Source of the DNA: Chloroflexota bacterium
GTDB taxonomy: Bacteria; Chloroflexota; Limnocylindria; P2-11E
NCBI GenBank assembly: GCA_013695575.1
Contig: JACDAF010000124.1
Location: forward strand, 1-10,643
Direction of reading: 5' to 3'
DNA: 10,643 nt
Under the pieces are notes generated by a model. The model searched no databases. It was not told the DNA's origin and was given only the letters and a program-made list of their open reading frames with translations. Shown here in pieces: positions 1-7,976 of the stretch; the stretch's first letter is position 1; every line of letters starts with the position of its first letter. Made by a program: the position numbers and the translations under genes.

Positions 1-1212
1 GGTCCGTACCTGGTCCGCTATGACCTCGAGCGCATGCGCACGAGCACGCCGAAGAGCGTGCTGTACGGCCGGCAGGCCTCGCTCTGGCGATACCGCGAGC
101 TGCTGCCGGTGCAGGACCACGAGAACATCGTCTCGCTCGGCGAGCCGAACACGCCGCTCTACGAGGTGCCGGTGCTCGGCGACAAGCTCGGAATGCATCG
201 TCTCTCGGTGAAGGACGAGGGCCTGCTGCCCACCGGCTCGTTCAAGGCGCGAGGCGCCGCCGTGGGGGTGACGCGGGCGGGGGAGCTGGGTGTCACCACC
301 ATCGCTCTGCCGACCGCCGGGAATGCCGGTGCCGCGTGGGCCGCCTACGGCGCGCGCGCGGGCATCGGGGTCGTCGTCGCCATGCCGGCGAGCACGCCCG
401 ACGTCATCCAGCGGGAGACCGCGTCCTATGGCGCACGGGTCTACCTGGTGGACGGATCGATCTCCGACGCGGGAGCGCTGATCAAGCAGGCCTGCGCCGA
501 GCATGGCTGGTATGACGCCTCGACCCTGAAGGAGCCGTACCGCATCGAGGGCAAGAAGACGATGGGCTTCGAGCTCGCGGAGCAGCAGCGCTGGGAGCTG
601 CCCGACGTCATCGTGTACCCGACGGGCGGCGGCGTCGGCCTCATCGGGATGTGGAAGGCCTTCGAGGAGCTCCGCGCGCTCGGCTGGATCGGCGACAAGC
701 GACCGCGCTTCATCGCCGTGCAGGCCGCGGGCTGCGCGCCGATCGTGAAAGCGTTCCATGCCGACCAGGACGAGTCCGAGCCATGGCCCGACCCCGTGAC
801 GTTCGCGGCGGGGCTTCGCGTCCCGAAGCCGCTCGGCGACTTCCTCGTGCTGCGCATCCTTCGTGGATCGAAGGGCACCGCCATCGACGTGAGCGACGAG
901 CGGACGCGCGACATGATGCGGCTCGCCGGCACGACCGAGGGTCTCTGCCTCTGCCCGGAAGGCGCGGCGGGGTTCGAGGGCGCGTACCAGCTCCGGCAGA
1001 TGGGCTTCATCGACGAGCACGAGGACGTCGTGGTGTTCAACACCGGGAGCGGGCTCAAGTACGCCGAGTCATTGCAGGGCCTGCCGCCGATCCACCTCGA
1101 GCGGGGCCGGCCGATCCCGCGTGTCGAGCGGCAGCTCGAGGAGCCCTTCGAGGGCCTCCGGCCCCTCGTCGTGGAGGACGAGCGCCTGCGGGTCGCGCCG
1201 GACGAGGAGTAG
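1..1212 (+). CDS. thrC: Threonine synthase, 5' end outside the window
   Basis: PLP-dependent enzyme converting O-phosphohomoserine to threonine and phosphate in the cytoplasm. The reading frame is open back to base 1, and those first codons read GPYLVRYDLER, the usual threonine synthase stretch after the N-terminal zinc-ribbon-like part. The ATG at 34 is therefore internal and the true start lies upstream. Visible landmarks, numbered from the first in-window codon, are LWRYRELLPV, the PLP-lysine motif GSFKARG (Lys about 82), a glycine-rich phosphate loop TGGGVG near residue 208, and a late NTGSGLKY motif. The 403 visible residues cover nearly the whole fold-type II enzyme. The stop TAG is followed by about 40 bases before the next gene, also a fold-type II enzyme. 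Other threonine/serine dehydratase-like enzymes share the fold, but the N-terminal YRELLPV and the SFKARG context favour ThrC. Confidence 0.9.
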   Translation, partial: GPYLVRYDLERMRTSTPKSVLYGRQASLWRYRELLPVQDHENIVSLGEPNTPLYEVPVLGDKLGMHRLSVKDEGLLPTGSFKARGAAVGVTRAGELGVTTIALPTAGNAGAAWAAYGARAGIGVVVAMPASTPDVIQRETASYGARVYLVDGSISDAGALIKQACAEHGWYDASTLKEPYRIEGKKTMGFELAEQQRWELPDVIVYPTGGGVGLIGMWKAFEELRALGWIGDKRPRFIAVQAAGCAPIVKAFHADQDESEPWPDPVTFAAGLRVPKPLGDFLVLRILRGSKGTAIDVSDERTRDMMRLAGTTEGLCLCPEGAAGFEGAYQLRQMGFIDEHEDVVVFNTGSGLKYAESLQGLPPIHLERGRPIPRVERQLEEPFEGLRPLVVEDERLRVAPDEE

Positions 1213-1251
1213 CTCTCGGACCTCGCGACGTCCCGCGTAGCATCCGTGCGG

Positions 1252-2634
<1,383 letters not shown>

Positions 2635-2643
2635 GCGCGGCTG

Positions 2644-3855
2644 ATGCCCGACGACATGCGCAGACAGGGATTCGAGACGCTCGCGATCCACGCCGGACAG
2701 GAGCCCGAGCGGACCACCGGCGCCGTCGTCGTGCCGATCTTTCAGACGTCGACCTTCGCCCAGGAGGCTGTCGGGAAGCACAAAGGCTACGAGTACGCGC
2801 GCACCGGCAATCCGACGCGCCACGCGCTCGAGACGTGTCTCGCTGCCCTCGAGGCCGGCGAGTGGGGACTCGCCTTCGCGTCGGGCATGGCGGCGACGGA
2901 CGCCGTGGCGCATCTGCTCTCGAGCGGGGATCACGTCGTCATGGGTGACGACGTGTACGGCGGGACGTACCGCTTGTTCGCGCGGGTCTTCGACCGGCTC
3001 GGCGTCACCCTCACGGCCGTGGACATGCGCGACCCGCGCACCGTGCGGCGTGCGCTCCGCAAGCGGACCAGGATCGTATGGATCGAGACGCCCACGAACC
3101 CGATGCTCAAGGTGGTCGACATCGCCGCCGTCACGGGGTTGGCCAGGAAGGCAGGCGCGATCTCCATCGTGGACAACACCTTCGCGAGCCCGTACCTGCA
3201 GCAGCCGCTGCGGCTCGGCGCGGATCTCGTGCTCCACTCGACGACGAAGTACATCGGTGGCCACTCCGACGTCGTCGGCGGGATGATCGTCGGCGTCTCG
3301 GAGGACCTCCGAGACCGTCTCGCGTTCATACAGAACGCCGCGGGTGGCGTCCCTGGCCCGCTGGATGCCTGGCTCGTGCTCCGCGGCGCGAAGACACTCG
3401 CCGTGCGCATGGACCGCCACTCCGCGAACGGTCAGGCCATCGCCGAGTGGCTCATCGATCACCCGAGGGTCACGGCCGTGAACTATCCCGGGCTGCCCTC
3501 GCACCACGGGCACGACCTCGCGCGGCGGCAGATGCGGGCGTTCGGCGGCATGCTGTCCTTCGAGCTGAAGGGCGGCGAGGCGGCCGCGAAACGGATGGCC
3601 GCCCGGACTCGCATCTTCGCGCTCGCAGAGTCACTCGGCGGCGTGGAGTCGCTCATCGAGGTCCCGCTCGCGATGACGCACGGCTCGGTGCGTGGTACGA
3701 AGCTCGCACCGCCGCCGGGCCTCGTCCGACTCTCCGTGGGCCTCGAGAGCCTCGAGGACCTCATCGCCGACCTGGCGCGGGCGATCGGGAGCGGAGACCC
3801 AAGCGGGCCCAAGGCGAGCCGGCCGCGACCGGGAGCGCTAGCCTCGCGGGTGTGA
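2644..3855 (+). CDS. Cystathionine gamma-lyase / gamma-synthase (Cys/Met metabolism PLP enzyme)
   Basis: Fold-type I PLP enzyme of the Cys/Met metabolism family, 403 aa. Motifs in order: ETLAIHAGQEP at the N-terminus, YEYARTGNPTR, FASGMAATDA, WIETPTNPMLKVVDI, DNTFASPY, the PLP lysine in HSTTKYIGGHSD (Lys202), and VESLIEVPLAMTH followed by VRLSVGLE near the end. Placed right after cystathionine beta-synthase, its most likely job is to cleave cystathionine to cysteine, 2-oxobutyrate and ammonia. Family members named MetB can also run gamma-synthesis, and sequence alone does not separate the two well. After the normal family end (about residue 380) there is a Gly/Pro/Arg/Ala-rich tail of some 22 residues, which looks unstructured. 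An in-frame ATG at 2656 is an alternative start. The stop TGA overlaps the GTG start of the next gene. Confidence 0.92.
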   Translation: MPDDMRRQGFETLAIHAGQEPERTTGAVVVPIFQTSTFAQEAVGKHKGYEYARTGNPTRHALETCLAALEAGEWGLAFASGMAATDAVAHLLSSGDHVVMGDDVYGGTYRLFARVFDRLGVTLTAVDMRDPRTVRRALRKRTRIVWIETPTNPMLKVVDIAAVTGLARKAGAISIVDNTFASPYLQQPLRLGADLVLHSTTKYIGGHSDVVGGMIVGVSEDLRDRLAFIQNAAGGVPGPLDAWLVLRGAKTLAVRMDRHSANGQAIAEWLIDHPRVTAVNYPGLPSHHGHDLARRQMRAFGGMLSFELKGGEAAAKRMAARTRIFALAESLGGVESLIEVPLAMTHGSVRGTKLAPPPGLVRLSVGLESLEDLIADLARAIGSGDPSGPKASRPRPGALASRV

Positions 3856-4541
3856 ACGTCGCGATCGCCTTCGGTGCGGGCATCCTCTCGTTCCTCTCGC
3901 CCTGCGTGCTGCCGCTCGTGCCCGCGTTCCTCGTCAACATCGCCGGTGAGGCCGCGCTCGATGGGACCGCGCGGCGCCGCACGGTGACCCACGCGGTCGC
4001 GTTCGTGGCCGGCTTCAGCACGGTGTTCACGCTGCTCTGGGTCGGGCTCGCCCTTGCCGGCGGCCTCGCGGGGGAGCTCAAGTACTGGCTGGAGCGCGCG
4101 GCCGGCGGCCTGCTCGTGCTCATGGGCGCGCATATGCTCGGCGTCATCACCCTGCCATTCCTGCTCTACCGGCGCGAGGTGCGCCTCGAGGGTGGGACCA
4201 CTGGCCTCGCGCGCTCGTTCCTCGTCGGCACGGCGTTCGGTCTCGGGTTCACGCCGTGCGTCGGGCCTTACCTCGGCGTCATCCTCACCCTGCTCTTTGG
4301 CGCGGAGCTCGCCTCGGGCGCGCTGCTCCTCCTCGCCTACGCGCTCGGCCTGGGCGTCCCGTTCCTGCTGCTGGCCGGCGGCTTCGGCGCCGCGCGCTCG
4401 GCACTGCGCTGGCTCGGCCGTCACCAGCGGGCCGTGAACGTGGTGGGCGGTACGCTCGTGATCGCGATGGGGTTGCTGCTGCTCTCCGGCCAGTTCACGC
4501 GGCTGGCGCAGCTGTTCAACTTTCTCCCACTGCTCGGCTGA
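3852..4541 (+). CDS. ccdA: CcdA-type membrane thiol-disulfide transporter
   Basis: Polytopic inner-membrane protein, 229 aa, of the CcdA/DsbD-beta family, which carries reducing equivalents from cytoplasmic thioredoxin across the membrane to extracytoplasmic thiol proteins. The start chosen is the GTG at 3852, in a GTGA overlap with the preceding stop; the longer open frame upstream lies inside the preceding gene and reads as arginine-rich noise. The two family cysteine motifs are present: LSPCVLP near the N-terminus (Cys18) and TPCVGP in the fourth helix (Cys136). About six hydrophobic segments can be seen, with a short basic loop (LYRREVR) in the middle, matching the family size of roughly 220-240 aa. 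It overlaps the downstream thioredoxin-like gene by one base (TGATG), a usual CcdA-TlpA/ResA pairing for cytochrome c maturation or other extracytoplasmic thiol reduction. Confidence 0.92.
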   Translation: MNVAIAFGAGILSFLSPCVLPLVPAFLVNIAGEAALDGTARRRTVTHAVAFVAGFSTVFTLLWVGLALAGGLAGELKYWLERAAGGLLVLMGAHMLGVITLPFLLYRREVRLEGGTTGLARSFLVGTAFGLGFTPCVGPYLGVILTLLFGAELASGALLLLAYALGLGVPFLLLAGGFGAARSALRWLGRHQRAVNVVGGTLVIAMGLLLLSGQFTRLAQLFNFLPLLG

Positions 4542-5140
4542 TGGCGGGTGCCGTGATCGCGAGGCGGCCGGTTGGGACGCGCCTGGCCGCGAGCCTCGTC
4601 CTCGTGGTGATCGCGGTGTCCTCGCTCGGCGCGCTGCTCTGGCCGAGCCTGCCGTTCGCGACCTCGCGAGAGACGCCGGTGCGCGCCGGCGTGGTGCTGC
4701 GGTCGATCGACGACCCCGCCGCGCTCCCGCGGATCGGCGGTGCCGCTCCCGACTTCGAGTGGGTGACCACGGGCGGCATCACGCGGCGCCTCTCCGAGCT
4801 GCGCGGCAAGACCGTGATCGTGAACTTCTGGGCAACGTGGTGCGAGCCCTGCCGCGAGGAGATGCCGGCGCTCGACCGCGCGGCGTCGGCGGATCCGACG
4901 CTCGCTGTGCTCGCGCTCGATCTCGACGAGAACGCCGCGACGATCGACGGCTTCCTCGAGTCGTATGCCATCCGGCGGCTCGAGCCGATCCTCGACGCGG
5001 GGAAGAAGATCGCCACCCGCTATGGCGTCGTCAGCCTGCCCTCGACGTTCTTTCTCGGGCCGGACGGGACCGTGCGTCACCTGGAGATCCGCGGCATGAG
5101 CGACGCGCAGATCCGCGACGGCATCGCGAAGGCCCGATGA
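4541..5140 (+). CDS. Membrane-anchored TlpA/ResA-like thioredoxin-fold protein
   Basis: Extracytoplasmic thiol-disulfide oxidoreductase, 199 aa. An N-terminal basic stretch and one hydrophobic helix (about residues 13-33) act as a signal anchor. The thioredoxin domain follows, with APDF near residue 70, the active site WATWCEPC (Cys101, Cys104) and the cis-proline loop VVSLPSTFF (Pro167), then FLGPDG. CEPC is a common TlpA/ResA active-site variant. It probably receives electrons from the CcdA protein encoded just upstream and reduces partner proteins outside the membrane, for example apocytochrome c or metal-binding chaperones; the partner cannot be told from this window. The start ATG shares one base with the ccdA stop, and the stop is in an ATGA overlap with fdhD, so the three genes are translationally coupled. 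A longer in-frame extension upstream lies inside ccdA and was not used. Confidence 0.9.
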   Translation: MAGAVIARRPVGTRLAASLVLVVIAVSSLGALLWPSLPFATSRETPVRAGVVLRSIDDPAALPRIGGAAPDFEWVTTGGITRRLSELRGKTVIVNFWATWCEPCREEMPALDRAASADPTLAVLALDLDENAATIDGFLESYAIRRLEPILDAGKKIATRYGVVSLPSTFFLGPDGTVRHLEIRGMSDAQIRDGIAKAR

Positions 5141-5949
5141 CATCCTTGTCGCGGAGCGGGGAAGACCAGGTCCGCCGGATCGCCCGCCCCGGGCTACCGC
5201 GCCTCTACCGCGACGGCCAGCTCACGGAGAGCGGCCGGCTGCCGCCACCGGAGCGCGCGATCAGCCTCATCGTCGATGGCGAGGAGCTCGCGACGATCGC
5301 GTGCTCGCCGAGGCGCATCATCGCGCTCGCTCTCGGGTTCCTCCGGCTCGAGGACATCATCCAGAGCGCCGAGGATGTCGCGCTCATGGAGGTGTGCGAC
5401 GAGGAGACGGTGGTCAAGGTGCGCCTCGCGCCGACGGCGCGCGCGGTGCCGCACGAGCGCAAGCGGATCCTCACCTCCGGCTGCGGGCGCGGGGTGACCT
5501 TCTCGCTCGATGTCGTACCGGTCGAGGGCGGCATGCGCGTGCGGCCCGAACAGGTGATGGAGTGGATGGAGCTCCTCCTCGAGGGCGCGACCGGCTACCG
5601 CGAGCACGGCGGCACGCACGCCGCGGGCCTTTTCGGACCGGAGGGCCTCGAGCTCCTCGTGGAGGACATCGGGCGGCACAACACCGTCGACCGCATCGCC
5701 GGAGAGGCGCTCCTGCAAGACCGGCCGACAGCGGGCAAGACGATCCTCACGAGCGGGCGCATCTCGAGCGAGATGCTCGTGAAGTGCTCGCGCCTGGGCA
5801 CCGGTCTCGCCGCGTCGCGCACCAGCCCGACCGAGCTCGCGGTCTCGCTTGCGCAGGAAGCCGGGATCGGGCTCCTCGGCTACGTCCGCCGCGGCCAGCT
5901 CCAAATCTTCCACGATCCCGGTCGACTGGAGCTACCAGCCTCGCTGTAG
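5137..5949 (+). CDS. fdhD: FdhD, formate dehydrogenase accessory sulfurtransferase
   Basis: Transfers sulfur from a cysteine desulfurase to the molybdenum/bis-MGD cofactor, which activates formate dehydrogenases and related molybdoenzymes; cytoplasmic, 270 aa. Family motifs: the conserved cysteine loop ILTSGCGRG (Cys116), GGTHAAGLF, EDIGRHNTVDRIAG, LTSGRISSEMLVKC and SRTSPTELAV, ending with GYVRRGQLQIFHDP. The loop has a single cysteine (SGCG), whereas E. coli FdhD has a CxxC there; many FdhD proteins have only one. The start ATG is in an ATGA overlap with the TlpA-like gene. No formate dehydrogenase gene is in the window, so the client is unknown. Being next to cysteine-producing enzymes is suggestive, since cysteine is the sulfur donor. 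A TTCG-loop hairpin follows seven bases after the stop, making this the likely last gene of its operon. Confidence 0.95.
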   Translation: MTSLSRSGEDQVRRIARPGLPRLYRDGQLTESGRLPPPERAISLIVDGEELATIACSPRRIIALALGFLRLEDIIQSAEDVALMEVCDEETVVKVRLAPTARAVPHERKRILTSGCGRGVTFSLDVVPVEGGMRVRPEQVMEWMELLLEGATGYREHGGTHAAGLFGPEGLELLVEDIGRHNTVDRIAGEALLQDRPTAGKTILTSGRISSEMLVKCSRLGTGLAASRTSPTELAVSLAQEAGIGLLGYVRRGQLQIFHDPGRLELPASL

Positions 5950-5955
5950 CGCCGC

Positions 5956-5973
5956 CTGGTACTTCGGTACCGG
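5956..5973 (+). terminator. TTCG-loop hairpin after fdhD, possible terminator
   Basis: CTGGTAC-TTCG-GTACCGG forms a 7-bp stem (one G-U pair) closed by a C(UUCG)G tetraloop, one of the most stable RNA loops known. It begins seven bases after the fdhD stop and lies before the pilus genes. No T-run follows, so it is not a classical intrinsic terminator. It could still pause transcription, end it with help, or protect the 3' end of the upstream mRNA. It is the only clear hairpin in the one real intergenic gap of the window. Confidence 0.45.
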
Positions 5974-6029
5974 CCGCTGGTGCTGTCGCCCAGCGCGTGG
6001 ATCCGTCCGATGGTGCGGACATCCTGATC

Positions 6030-6036
6030 GGGAGGT
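6030..6036 (+). promoter_or_regulatory. Strong Shine-Dalgarno of the flp pilin gene
   Basis: GGGAGGT sits five bases before the ATG at 6042. It is the best ribosome-binding site I see in the window and fixes the start of the short pilin gene. High expression would suit a major pilin. No convincing -35/-10 pair was recognised in the 5974-6029 stretch, although a promoter for the pilus operon is expected there. Confidence 0.7.
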
Positions 6037-6041
6037 CATCG

Positions 6042-6206
6042 ATGATCCGCCGCTTCCTCCGCGCCTCTAGCGGGCTCGCGACCCTCGAGTATGTCGTCGG
6101 GGCTGCCGTCATCCTCGGCACGCTCGTCACGGGCCTGACCGCATGGAACAACGGTCTCGTCGCGCGCCTGCAGGAGCTGGTCGCACAGCTGCAGGGCGTG
6201 CGGTGA
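6042..6206 (+). CDS. flp: Flp-type major prepilin (Tad pilus)
   Basis: A 54-aa prepilin. The leader is short and basic (MIRRFLRASSG). It is followed by the Flp cleavage signature, G11 then LATLEY, putting glutamate at mature position +5 and tyrosine at +6, then one long hydrophobic helix (VVGAAVILGTLVTGLTAW). Cleavage would give a 43-residue mature pilin. The C-terminal part, LVARLQELVAQLQGVR, has hydrophobic spacing like an amphipathic helix. Flp subunits polymerise into thin bundled pili used for adherence. A strong Shine-Dalgarno supports the start. The gene stands first in the Tad cluster, and its TGA overlaps the GTG of the TadE-like gene. No prepilin peptidase gene is visible in the window. 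Confidence 0.87.
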   Translation: MIRRFLRASSGLATLEYVVGAAVILGTLVTGLTAWNNGLVARLQELVAQLQGVR

Positions 6207-6595
6207 ACGCGCTGCTTCGCGACGAGGGCACCGTCACCCTCGAAACCACGCTTGCGATCGCGGTCCTCGTACCAGTCCTCTTCGCGATACTGCAATTCGG
6301 CGGCGCGTTCCAGCGGTGGATCGCCCAGGACGCCGTCGCCGTGCAGGGTGCCCGTCACGCGGCCGAGGTCGGCGGCGACGCTCCCGAGGTCCGTCGCGCG
6401 ATCGACACGTCCCTTCGCGCGAGCGGGCTCGATCCGGCGACGGTGAGCGTGGCGATCGAGCCCGCGACGGTCGGCTGGCGTGAGCCGATCCAGGTGCGCC
6501 TCGGCTCCGACGCACGCATCGCGATCCCGTTCCTCTTCACCGCCACGTTGCCGCTGCGCTCGACCGCCGTCGCGCGCGGTGAGGTGGCGCGATGA
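6203..6595 (+). CDS. TadE-like pseudopilin
   Basis: A 130-aa single-helix membrane protein starting at a GTG in a GTGA overlap with flp. The N-terminus, LLRDEGTVTLETTLAIAVLVPVLF, has the prepilin-like signature: a charged leader, Gly9 as cleavage site, Glu at mature +5 (Glu14), then a hydrophobic helix ending in FGGAFQRWIAQDAV. This is the TadE pattern. The remaining residues form a small extracytoplasmic beta-rich domain without cysteines. TadE-type proteins are minor pseudopilins needed for Flp pilus assembly. The open frame extends upstream of the GTG, but that part overlaps the pilin gene and lacks pilin-like sequence. The stop is in an ATGA overlap with the next gene. Confidence 0.8.
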   Translation: MNALLRDEGTVTLETTLAIAVLVPVLFAILQFGGAFQRWIAQDAVAVQGARHAAEVGGDAPEVRRAIDTSLRASGLDPATVSVAIEPATVGWREPIQVRLGSDARIAIPFLFTATLPLRSTAVARGEVAR

Positions 6596-7062
6596 GCGGC
6601 GAACAGGGCAACGCGTCGCTCGTCGCGGTGCTCGTGCTCCCGTTGCTCGTGCTGGTGCTCGGCGTGGTGCTGGACCTCGGCATGCTCCGTCAGAGCGCCG
6701 CCCGCGTGCGCGCTGCGGCGGATCTCGCAACGCTGGTCGCCGTGAACGATCAGGACGAGGCCGCTCTCGCCGAGCGCGGCGAGCTGCATCTGGCGGCTGA
6801 CGCGGAGTCGGTCGCGCGCGAGTACCTGCTGCGCAACCTCACTCCCGTTGGCGCCAGCCTTGGTGCGACAGCGCACGACATCGCGGCGGCGGCCGAGGTC
6901 GCCGTCTTTCCCGAAGGCGGGGTCGATCAGCGCGCCGGTCGCACGTACGACAGGCCGACGGTCCGCCTGTTCGTTGAGGTCCCCCTGCGCACCGGTCTGC
7001 TGCGAGCGGTGCTCGGGCCGACCGTCGTGATTCGCGCTCTCTCTGCGGCGGCCGCGCGATGA
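6592..7062 (+). CDS. TadG-like pilus protein
   Basis: A 156-aa protein with a short leader (MSGEQG), one strongly hydrophobic helix (ASLVAVLVLPLLVLVLGVVLDLGML) and a basic, alanine-rich exit (RQSAARVRAAADLATLVAVND). This is the usual start of TadG/Tad-like N-terminal proteins, in which the residues after the helix read D-G-R-A-A-D-like. Unlike flp and the TadE-like gene, the +5 position after the glycine is valine, not glutamate, which is also seen in TadG proteins. The rest (about residues 55-156) is a short extracytoplasmic region. No von Willebrand factor A domain, found in long TadG proteins, is present, so this is a short form. ATGA overlaps join it to both neighbours, and a GAGGTGG sequence just upstream may serve as its Shine-Dalgarno. 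Confidence 0.72.
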   Translation: MSGEQGNASLVAVLVLPLLVLVLGVVLDLGMLRQSAARVRAAADLATLVAVNDQDEAALAERGELHLAADAESVAREYLLRNLTPVGASLGATAHDIAAAAEVAVFPEGGVDQRAGRTYDRPTVRLFVEVPLRTGLLRAVLGPTVVIRALSAAAAR

Positions 7063-7976
7063 TCGGCCGTGCGCTCGCGATGCTCGTGACGGCTGCGGCC
7101 ATCGCCGCCTCTCCAGCGTTCGCCTGCGACCCGTACTCGGATGACTGTCGGAGGTGGCGGGAGGACGCGACCTGGGAGCTGGAGCCGTCTCCGCAGGAGC
7201 CGCTCTGGGAGCCGGGGCCGGTGCTCGCGCCCATCGCTGCCGAGGGCCTCCACCCCGTGACCGAGGTGTACGTCGCGGACATCGTTCGGGTGGCTGGACC
7301 ACTCATCACCTACGGCACCGAGACCGTGTCCGAGACTCCAGGGACGTACGCGCGCGTGGTCGATACGGTCGGAACGGGCGTGGCGAGCGCGTACGACGGC
7401 ACCGCGTTCAACGGTCGCGCGGCACTCGACGACGGCCGCAGCGTCGCCGGCGCCTACTACGAGAGCTTCGTGTTGAGTGGGGGCACCTTCGTGCCGATCA
7501 GCGTCGTCTTCTTCCAGGACGACAGCTTCCTGAGGCAGCCGGTCCGGCAGCCGGCGCCCTCGCCCGCGCCAGAACCCGCCTCGACCAAGCTGCCGATGGC
7601 AGCGACGAGCCCGGCGCCGCTCACGGTCCCACGAGTCCCCGTAATTCGGGCCGGTGTCTCGACGTCTCCGCTCGTTGAGCCGCGCACGGAGATCGAGGTG
7701 CTCCGCGGGCGCGCGATCCGACTGTGGATCCGTGCCGCGGTCGACGGAGTCACGCAGCCGGTCGGCAGCTGGCAGATCCGCTCCGGTGACCACGTGGCGC
7801 TCGGCCCGTCGAGCGGTGACGGCGACGATCCCTTCATCGCGAGGTGGGACGTTGTCACGCCGCCCGGCACGGCCTGGACTCTCGCCGTCGAGACAACGAC
7901 GGCGGTGGACGGTCTGCCTCACGTGTCGGTGAGCGAGGTGATCGTCGTCGTGCGATCGCCCGCGCTCATCCGGTGA
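7059..7976 (+). CDS. Secreted protein of unknown function in the Tad operon
   Basis: I do not recognise this 305-aa protein. It has a clear signal peptide (basic MIGR, hydrophobic LAMLVTAAAIAAS, cleavage about PAFA|C). The mature N-terminus, CDPYSDDC, carries the only two cysteines of the protein (Cys23, Cys30), which could form a small disulfide loop. The AFAC site is a poor lipobox, so a lipoprotein is possible but not favoured. Two beta-rich parts follow, about residues 60-160 and 200-305, joined by a proline/alanine-rich linker (QPVRQPAPSPAPEPAS, about 165-190). The second part alternates strands and turns in a way that suggests an Ig-like or other beta-sandwich fold. ATGA and GTGA overlaps couple it to the TadG-like gene and cpaB. 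Position suggests a secreted pilus component, tip adhesin or cell-wall guide; this is inference. Confidence 0.75.
   Translation: MIGRALAMLVTAAAIAASPAFACDPYSDDCRRWREDATWELEPSPQEPLWEPGPVLAPIAAEGLHPVTEVYVADIVRVAGPLITYGTETVSETPGTYARVVDTVGTGVASAYDGTAFNGRAALDDGRSVAGAYYESFVLSGGTFVPISVVFFQDDSFLRQPVRQPAPSPAPEPASTKLPMAATSPAPLTVPRVPVIRAGVSTSPLVEPRTEIEVLRGRAIRLWIRAAVDGVTQPVGSWQIRSGDHVALGPSSGDGDDPFIARWDVVTPPGTAWTLAVETTTAVDGLPHVSVSEVIVVVRSPALIR

Noticed and set aside
1213..1251. Possible terminator or promoter between thrC and cbs
   Set aside because: The short spacer shows no convincing hairpin, T-run or -35/-10 pair; co-transcription is equally likely.
3078..3851. In-frame upstream extension of ccdA
   Set aside because: It lies within the cystathionine lyase gene and encodes arginine-rich noise; the CcdA family begins just before the first CVLP motif, matching the GTG at 3852.
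3483..4424. Antisense open frame over ccdA
   Set aside because: Composition is Glu/Arg/Ala-rich repeats of RE/EQ-like residues, a shadow of the hydrophobic ccdA codons; no start context or motif.
5974..6029. tRNA or riboswitch in the fdhD-flp gap
   Set aside because: Too short, no cloverleaf or conserved riboswitch core; only the TTCG hairpin and the Shine-Dalgarno can be supported.
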